NCBI GenBank assembly: GCA_945861195.1
Contig: CAMATS010000056.1
Coordinates: forward strand, 1-10,041
DNA length: 10,041 nucleotides
From: Rhodoferax sp. OV413
GTDB taxonomy: Bacteria; Pseudomonadota; Gammaproteobacteria; Burkholderiales; Burkholderiaceae_C
Direction of reading: 5' to 3'
Shown: positions 5,304-10,041 of the stretch, piece by piece
How positions within the stretch are numbered: the first letter of the stretch is position 1
Layout: each line of letters opens with the position of its first letter
The notes under the pieces: model-generated
Seen by the model: only the letters and a program-made list of their open reading frames with translations
The model's database searches: none
What the model was told of the DNA's origin: nothing
Translations under genes and position numbers: made by a program

Positions 5304-6677
5304 TTGAACACCCACTGGCTGAACCCCGGGCGTCTGAGGCGAGCTCCAGAGAACTTTCTGGGTCGTGCAAGCCTGCAAACGGTGGCGCATGAGGCCCGGG
5401 CCGGGCGGCGGGATTTTTTGCGCAATGCTTTTGCGGCTGCCTCCGGGGCTGCGGCATCTGCGGCGCTGGCCCAGGCCAACCCGCTGCCCCCTTCCGGGGG
5501 TGACCCGAATATTCTGGCCTTACCCGAACACAGCAAAGGCCTGGGACAGGGTGTCGCTAGCGAGGGCTATGGCAAGCCGTCGCAATATGAAGCCAACCTG
5601 CAGCGCCGGCAAAGCCCCGGGCTGACCCAAACTACCCAGTCCTCGGTCTCTTTTGCGCCGCTGCAGTCGATGTTTGGCATCGTCACCCCCAGCGGCTTGC
5701 ATTTTGAGCGCCATCACCAGGGTTGGTGGGACATCGACCCCTCGCGGCATCGGCTCATGGTCAATGGCTCGGAGCCCGGCATGCTCAAAACACCGATGGT
5801 GTTCACGCTGGACGAGATCATGCGCCTGCCCAGCGTCTCGCGCTTTCATTTCATAGAGTGCGGCGCCAACACCGGCATGGAGTGGGGCAATGTGGCAGTC
5901 CCCACCGCACAGTACAGCCATGGCATGCTGTCTTGCAGCGAGTTCACTGGCGTGCCGCTGATCACCTTGCTGGAGATGGCGGGCGCAGACCTGAAAAAAG
6001 GCCGGTTTGTGCTGGCCGAGGGCGCAGACGGCTCGTCCATGACCCGCACCATTCCCCTGAGCCAAATTCTCAACGGCGAGGTGCTGGTGGCCTATGGCCA
6101 AAACGGCGAGATGTTGCGCCCCGAAAACGGCTATCCGCTGCGCCTGGTGGTGCCCGGCATTCAGGGGGTCAGCTGGGTGAAGTATTTGCGCCGCATTGAG
6201 CTCGGGGACAAGCCCTATGCCACCAAAGACGAGGCCATCCACTACATGGACCTCATGCCCAACGGCCTGCATCGGCAGTACACCAGCATCCAGGAATGCA
6301 AGAGCGTGGTCACCACGCCTTCAGGCGGGCAGGTGCTGCTCGACCGGGGCTACTACAACATCACCGGTCTGGCCTGGTCAGGGCGGGGCAAAGTGGCTCG
6401 GGTTGATGTTTCGGTGGACGGCGGACGTAACTGGCGGGCCGCCCGACTTGAAGCCCCGGTGATGAGCAAGTGCCTCAGCCGCTTCAACCTGGACTGGGTG
6501 TGGGACGGCCAGCCGGCCATCATTCAAAGCCGTGCCACAGACGACTCCGGCTTGGCGCAGCCCAGCTACCGACAAAGTCGGGCGGCGCGCGGCACCCGCT
6601 CGATTTACCACAACAATTCGATTCAGTCTTGGCTGGTGCAGGCCAATGGAGAGGTTAAAAATGTTCAGGTTTCCTGA
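5304..6677 (+). CDS. soxC: Sulfane dehydrogenase molybdenum subunit SoxC
   Basis: This 457-residue molybdopterin protein of the sulfite oxidase family oxidises the sulfane sulfur bound to SoxY, in complex with SoxD. A Tat motif GRRDFLRN (Arg35-Arg36) precedes an Ala-rich hydrophobic segment. The molybdenum-ligating cysteine is Cys186 in FIECGANTGMEW. The Moco domain continues through FTGVPL, YGQNGEMLRPENGYPLR and GVSWVKYL, and a C-terminal dimerisation domain (VDVSVDGGRNW) follows. I chose the TTG at 5304: it has AAGGA at 5292-5296 with 7-base spacing, and there is no ATG before the Tat motif. A GTG at codon 27 is an alternative start but has no ribosome-binding site. The 3' end overlaps soxD by 17 bases. 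Length and motifs are normal for the family. Confidence 0.95.
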   Translation: MNTHWLNPGRLRRAPENFLGRASLQTVAHEARAGRRDFLRNAFAAASGAAASAALAQANPLPPSGGDPNILALPEHSKGLGQGVASEGYGKPSQYEANLQRRQSPGLTQTTQSSVSFAPLQSMFGIVTPSGLHFERHHQGWWDIDPSRHRLMVNGSEPGMLKTPMVFTLDEIMRLPSVSRFHFIECGANTGMEWGNVAVPTAQYSHGMLSCSEFTGVPLITLLEMAGADLKKGRFVLAEGADGSSMTRTIPLSQILNGEVLVAYGQNGEMLRPENGYPLRLVVPGIQGVSWVKYLRRIELGDKPYATKDEAIHYMDLMPNGLHRQYTSIQECKSVVTTPSGGQVLLDRGYYNITGLAWSGRGKVARVDVSVDGGRNWRAARLEAPVMSKCLSRFNLDWVWDGQPAIIQSRATDDSGLAQPSYRQSRAARGTRSIYHNNSIQSWLVQANGEVKNVQVS

Positions 6678-7803
6678 ACTTTTTTCTGCGCGGCTTGGCC
6701 GGACGCTTGGGCTGTTGCTGCTGGCTTGCGCGGGCGGCGGCGTGGCCGATGCCAGCGACAAGTACCCTGGCGTGGGCCGCGCTGCTACGCCTAAAGAGGT
6801 GGCCGCTTGGGATATTGATGTTCGGCCCGACTTCAAAGGGCTGCCGGCCGGTTCGGGCTCGGTGGCTGAGGGCCAGCACATCTGGGAGGCCAAGTGCGCC
6901 TCTTGTCATGGTGTTTTTGGCGAATCGAACCAGGTCTTCAGTCCCTTGGTGGGCGGCACCACCGAGCAGGATGTGCGCACCGGCCGAGTGGCCCGCCTGA
7001 ATGACCCCGCTTACCCCAGCCGCACCACGCTGATGAAAGTCGCCACCCTGTCAACCCTGTGGGACTACATCAACCGGGCAATGCCCTGGAACCAACCCAA
7101 GTCGCTGTCGGCCAACGAGGTCTACGCCGTGACCGCCTACATGCTCAACCTAGGCAATGTGCTGCCCGATGGCTTCACTCTGTCGGACCAAAACATGGTC
7201 GAAGTGCAGGCCCGTATGCCAAACCGCCTGGGCATGACGGCAGCCCACGCCCTGTGGCCCGGCAGTGAGTTTGGCCCCGCTGCCAAGCCCGATACACCCG
7301 GCTCGGCCTGCCTGCGCAACTGCACCGCGGAGGTCATGGTGGCATCGGCCTTGCCCGACTTTGCCCGCAACCAGCATGGCAATCTGGCTGAACAAAACCG
7401 CCAGGTGGGACCACAGCGTGGCGCCGATACCAGCCAAGCCGAGCTCAAACCGGGCACCTCGGTCGGGGCGGCAAAGACCGTCTTGGCTGCCCTGGCTGCC
7501 CCGGCAGCTGCGACTGAAAAAACACCCGGCAGCGCCGCGAATGCCGTGAATGTCAAAGCCGCGCTCGCTTTGGCGACCAAAAACAGCTGCACCGCCTGCC
7601 ATGGTGTGGCGCAGAAAATCGTCGGCCCTTCATTTGCCGAAATTGCCAAGAAGTACCCGGGACAGGTAGACTATCTTGCAACAAAGATCCGCGCGGGCGG
7701 CGCCGGGCTGTGGGGGCCGATCCCGATGCCAGCCCAATCTCTTAGTGATGCCGATGCCAAAACAATTGCCGCCTGGCTCGCCACTGGCGCCACCAAACCC
7801 TGA
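6661..7803 (+). CDS. soxD: Diheme cytochrome c subunit of sulfane dehydrogenase SoxD
   Basis: This 380-residue SoxC partner takes electrons from the molybdenum centre and passes them to the respiratory chain. A Sec signal (LGLLLLACAGGGVADA) is followed by a first cytochrome domain with CASCH at 79-83 and a likely Met ligand in NRAMPWNQP, and a pair of cysteines (217 and 221, in ACLRNC) that may form a disulfide. An Ala-rich, flexible linker (about residues 270-300) leads to a second cytochrome domain with CTACH at 310-314 and a likely Met ligand in GPIPMPAQS. The frame is open from 6532, but ATG 6661 is the right start: GGAGAGG at 6648-6654 precedes it and the signal peptide begins there. The ribosome-binding site and first 17 bases lie inside soxC, indicating coupled translation. 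Its length is close to that of Paracoccus SoxD. Confidence 0.94.
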   Translation: MFRFPELFSARLGRTLGLLLLACAGGGVADASDKYPGVGRAATPKEVAAWDIDVRPDFKGLPAGSGSVAEGQHIWEAKCASCHGVFGESNQVFSPLVGGTTEQDVRTGRVARLNDPAYPSRTTLMKVATLSTLWDYINRAMPWNQPKSLSANEVYAVTAYMLNLGNVLPDGFTLSDQNMVEVQARMPNRLGMTAAHALWPGSEFGPAAKPDTPGSACLRNCTAEVMVASALPDFARNQHGNLAEQNRQVGPQRGADTSQAELKPGTSVGAAKTVLAALAAPAAATEKTPGSAANAVNVKAALALATKNSCTACHGVAQKIVGPSFAEIAKKYPGQVDYLATKIRAGGAGLWGPIPMPAQSLSDADAKTIAAWLATGATKP

Positions 7804-7838
7804 GCCCCTTGTTGTTATTTATTTTTAAGGAGACGATC

Positions 7839-8294
7839 ATGCAAACCCGTCGCAAGACACTTCGCAACAGCGCCCTTGTGGCCGGATTGCTGGCCGCCAG
7901 CGGCTTGTTTCCAGGCTACGCCTTGGCCTTCAATGCCAAAGCTTTTGAGGCCAAGAATCTGACTGACGTCCTGAAGGCCTTGGGCTTGGGCACGCCAACA
8001 GAGAGCAAAGACGTCAGCATCACCGGGCCAGACATTGCCGAGAACGGTGCGGTGGTTCCGGTGGGCGCCAGCACCACCTTGGCCGGCGTGAAGCAGTTGC
8101 TGCTGCTGGTTGAAAAAAACCCGAGCGCGCTGATCGCCAGTTTTAATGTCTCCGACAGCGTCGACGCCAACATCACCACCCGCGCCAAAATGGGCCAATC
8201 GTCGGATGTTTATGCGGTCGCACTGCTGGCCGATGGGCGGGTGTTGTTTGCCAAAAAAGAAATCAAGGTGACCTTGGGCGGCTGCGGCGGCTAG
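7839..8294 (+). CDS. soxY: Sulfur carrier protein SoxY
   Basis: This 151-residue protein carries the sulfur intermediates covalently. Its C-terminus ends in the swinging-arm sequence GGCGG, whose cysteine accepts thiosulfate or sulfide sulfur from SoxXA. A twin-arginine motif (TRRKTLRN) and a hydrophobic stretch ending ALA mark Tat export, usually together with SoxZ, which has no signal of its own. Asp, Val and Ala-rich beta-sandwich segments (VVPVGASTTL, LLLLVEKNP, ADGRVLFAKKEIKVTLGG) match the family. The frame opens at 7809, but ATG 7839, with AAGGAGA at 7827-7833, begins the Tat signal and is preferred. It lies 35 bases after soxD, and soxZ follows after 60 bases. Confidence 0.96.
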   Translation: MQTRRKTLRNSALVAGLLAASGLFPGYALAFNAKAFEAKNLTDVLKALGLGTPTESKDVSITGPDIAENGAVVPVGASTTLAGVKQLLLLVEKNPSALIASFNVSDSVDANITTRAKMGQSSDVYAVALLADGRVLFAKKEIKVTLGGCGG

Positions 8295-8300
8295 ACCGCC
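8286..8300 (+). other. GC hairpin at the soxY stop codon
   Basis: GGCGG at 8286-8290 and CCGCC at 8296-8300 can pair around the soxY stop codon, with a five-base loop. No T run follows directly, so it does not look like an intrinsic terminator. It could stabilise the upstream mRNA or adjust the ratio of soxY to soxZ. GC-rich repeats of the Gly codons may equally explain it. Confidence 0.2.
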
Positions 8301-8354
8301 CCGCCCTTTGCAAGCTACGCTGACCCTTAACTTTTTCAACTCAAGGAGATTTCT

Positions 8355-8666
8355 ATGGCAGACCCGATGCGTATCCGTGCCCAAGCAGCAGGTGGCAATG
8401 CCACCGTTCGTGTGCTGATGGCCCACGAAATGGAAACCGGCCAGCGCAAAGATGCCGCCGGCAAGGTGATCCCCGCTTGGCATATCACCAACATCACGGC
8501 CACCCACAATGGCAACACGGTGCTCACCGGCGAGTGGGGCCCGGCTGTAGCCAAAAACCCGTTTTTGCAGTTCGTCGTCAAAGGAGCCAAAGCCGGTGAC
8601 AAGATCAGCATCAACTGGAAAGACAACCGGGGCGAGAGTCGGACCGACGAGGCCACGGTCTCTTGA
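8355..8666 (+). CDS. soxZ: SoxZ, partner of the sulfur carrier SoxY
   Basis: This 103-residue beta-sandwich protein forms the SoxYZ heterodimer, the substrate carrier of the pathway. It has no signal peptide and no cysteine, as expected, and is exported with SoxY through the Tat system. Family segments visible in order are RIRAQAAGGNATVRVLMAHEME near the start (with the usual HEMETGQRKD block), IPAWHITNITATHNG in the middle, and NPFLQFVVKGAKAGDKI followed by a WKDNRGE turn near the end. AAGGAG at 8343-8348 is well placed for the ATG. An ATG at 8364 would lose only three residues. Confidence 0.96.
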   Translation: MADPMRIRAQAAGGNATVRVLMAHEMETGQRKDAAGKVIPAWHITNITATHNGNTVLTGEWGPAVAKNPFLQFVVKGAKAGDKISINWKDNRGESRTDEATVS

Positions 8667-8727
8667 GCCCAAGCCAGTCGCGGGCGCGCTGCCCACTCGC
8701 CCTTTGTCAAAAATAAGGAGACGCACC

Positions 8728-9531
8728 ATGAAACCTCTCAGATACCTCATGCCCATCCTGCTGCTGTGCCTTGCCAGCGCAGGCGTGTGGGCCCAAAAAA
8801 CAGCTGCTGACGGCATTGCCGAGTACCGGGCCATGCTGGCTGATGGCAATCCGTCTGACCTGTTCGAGGCCAAGGGCGAAGGTCTGTGGAAGCAAGCCCG
8901 CGGCCCGAAGAACGCCTCGCTCGAAAAGTGCGATCTGGGCACGGGCCCGGGGATTGTCAAGGGTACTTTTGTTGAATTGCCGCGCTACTTCGCCGACACC
9001 CAAAAAGTGCAAGACATGGAGTCGCGCTTGCTGACCTGTATGGAAACCTTGCAAGGCTTCAAGGCCACAGACATCGCCAACACCGCTTTTGGACGCGGCG
9101 AGCAAAACAACCTGACTGCCCTGAGCGCTTACATTTCAGCCGAGTCGCGTGGCATGAAGTTCAATCTTCCCAACAACACGGTTGCAGAAAAAACCATGTA
9201 CGAGGTCGGCAAACGCCTGTTTTTTGCCCGTGGCGGCACCCATGATTTTTCCTGCTCCTCCTGCCACGGCGAGGACGGCAAACGCATTCGGCTGCAGGAC
9301 CTGCCCAACCTCACCCAAAATCCGGGTGCCGGCAACGGCTTTGGTGCCTGGCCGGCCTACCGGGTCTCCAACGGTCAGATGTGGAGCATGCAGCTGCGCC
9401 TGAACGATTGCTACCGGCAGCAACGTTTTCCCTATCCGCTGTTCGGCAGCGACGTGACCATCGCCCTGGGCATGTACCTGGGTGTCAACGGCAAAGGTGG
9501 CGAGTCGGTCGCCCCAGCCATCAAACGCTAA
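8728..9531 (+). CDS. soxA: Monoheme-type cytochrome c SoxA, catalytic subunit of SoxXA
   Basis: SoxXA forms the bond between thiosulfate (or another sulfur donor) and the SoxY cysteine. This 267-residue precursor has a Sec signal (LMPILLLCLASAGVWAQ, cleavage near residue 22). Only one heme motif is present, CSSCH at 176-180. The region that carries a second heme in diheme SoxA instead has two separate cysteines, Cys68 and Cys104, expected to form a disulfide. The active-site cysteine that becomes the persulfide heme ligand is Cys228 in LNDCYRQQRFPYP. The frame is open from 8596, but ATG 8728 with AAGGAGA at 8715-8721 starts the signal peptide. soxX follows after 12 bases, and its ribosome-binding site starts within the soxA stop codon. 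Confidence 0.95.
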   Translation: MKPLRYLMPILLLCLASAGVWAQKTAADGIAEYRAMLADGNPSDLFEAKGEGLWKQARGPKNASLEKCDLGTGPGIVKGTFVELPRYFADTQKVQDMESRLLTCMETLQGFKATDIANTAFGRGEQNNLTALSAYISAESRGMKFNLPNNTVAEKTMYEVGKRLFFARGGTHDFSCSSCHGEDGKRIRLQDLPNLTQNPGAGNGFGAWPAYRVSNGQMWSMQLRLNDCYRQQRFPYPLFGSDVTIALGMYLGVNGKGGESVAPAIKR

Positions 9532-9543
9532 GGAGAGCCCACC

Positions 9544-10041
9544 ATGCAAAACGCCTTTGCTTACGCCGCCGCAACCGCTTGCCTGATGTTGAGCGCATGC
9601 GCCTCTGCCCCGTCCAGCGCTGAGCTCGACAAACTCACCGCCAACATTCTGAAGGCTTCGTTTCGCGACCAGGCGCTGGTCAAAGTCGACCGCCTGAACC
9701 AGGACGATGCCAACCGCGAATGCAGCGCTGCCGACGTGGCAGGCAAGCCAATCGCCGACGCCCTGCGCACCAGCATCGAGGCGGCCAATCTCAAGACCAT
9801 CAAATGGCCGTCGGATGGCAAATTCATAGGCGACTGGCGCGAGGGCGAAAAAATAGCCCAGAGCGGGCGCGGCCTGACCTGGACCGACGACGCCCAGCAG
9901 GCCAATGGCGGCAATTGCTACAACTGCCACCAGATCGACAAAAAAGAAATCTCCTACGGCACCCTGGGCCCCAGCCTGTACAACTACGGCAAGCTGCGCG
10001 GCATCAGCGATCCGGCCGCCGCCACTGCCCGGCCTATCGTG
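9544..10041 (+). CDS. soxX: Cytochrome c SoxX, possible lipoprotein, cut by the window end
   Basis: The reading frame starts at ATG 9544 (AAGGAGA at 9530-9536) and is still open at the window end; 166 residues are visible. The heme motif CYNCH is at 125-129, followed by the characteristic SoxX segment EISYGTLGPSLYNYGKLRG. The distal Met ligand and the C-terminal cysteine are expected beyond the window. About 100 residues precede the heme domain, more than in the short Paracoccus form; Cys60 in this extension could pair with a C-terminal cysteine. The N-terminus contains a lipobox, LSAC at 16-19, so signal peptidase II processing and membrane anchoring are possible, although there is no positive charge before the hydrophobic core. 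soxB normally follows. Confidence 0.92.
   Translation, partial: MQNAFAYAAATACLMLSACASAPSSAELDKLTANILKASFRDQALVKVDRLNQDDANRECSAADVAGKPIADALRTSIEAANLKTIKWPSDGKFIGDWREGEKIAQSGRGLTWTDDAQQANGGNCYNCHQIDKKEISYGTLGPSLYNYGKLRGISDPAAATARPIV

Noticed and set aside
7815..8960. Minus-strand open frame of 381 codons across soxY, soxZ and the start of soxA
   Set aside because: It covers three genes with unmistakable + strand motifs. Its length reflects codon bias on the opposite strand, and it has no start context or domain.
1..10041. CRISPR array, insertion sequence, tRNA, rRNA, toxin-antitoxin or phage genes
   Set aside because: No repeated spacer pattern, transposase motif, terminal inverted repeat or structural RNA was seen on either strand. 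The window is a continuous + strand set of chromosomal-type metabolic genes.

Overview
The window is a + strand sulfur-oxidation (Sox) locus from a GC-rich betaproteobacterium. A Burkholderiales/Comamonadaceae-like source is likely, judging from the Bug/TctC-type binding protein on the left, the soxCDYZAX gene order and the codon use. This placement is inferred from gene content and was not tested by phylogeny. All genes I can support lie on the + strand.

Left part (1-2133): the 3' part of a Bug/TctC-family periplasmic solute-binding protein, a 153-base gap, a METTL27-like class I SAM methyltransferase, and 22 bases later an ArsR-family repressor. The repressor is the likely local regulator of the sulfur genes. 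A 140-base promoter region follows, with a good sigma70-type promoter.

Middle part (2274-5176): a four-gene group. It encodes a monoheme cytochrome and a flavoprotein that together make a flavocytochrome c sulfide dehydrogenase (FccA/FccB, SoxF-like), a periplasmic metallo-beta-lactamase-fold hydrolase of the SoxH-like type, and a small GTG-started monoheme cytochrome c that overlaps the hydrolase gene by 4 bases. The small cytochrome has one cysteine outside its heme motif.

Right part (5304 to the end): after a second regulatory gap come soxC (TTG start), soxD, soxY, soxZ, soxA and soxX, which is cut by the window end. soxB is expected just beyond it. SoxYZ carries the sulfur intermediate on the C-terminal Gly-Gly-Cys-Gly-Gly arm of SoxY. 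SoxXA loads thiosulfate or sulfide sulfur onto that arm. SoxCD oxidises the bound sulfane sulfur and passes electrons to c-type cytochromes. FccAB gives a parallel sulfide oxidation route. Because soxCD is present, complete oxidation to sulfate is expected rather than globule storage, provided soxB is present.

Most of the window is a recognisable Sox locus rather than a new system. The least explained parts are: (i) a 12-base element shared, in opposite orientation, by the two regulatory gaps; (ii) the hydrolase plus small-cytochrome pair, with its unpaired cysteine; (iii) a lipobox at the start of SoxX; and (iv) an ArsR regulator whose cysteines do not sit where those of the sulfide-sensing BigR/SqrR/YgaV group sit.
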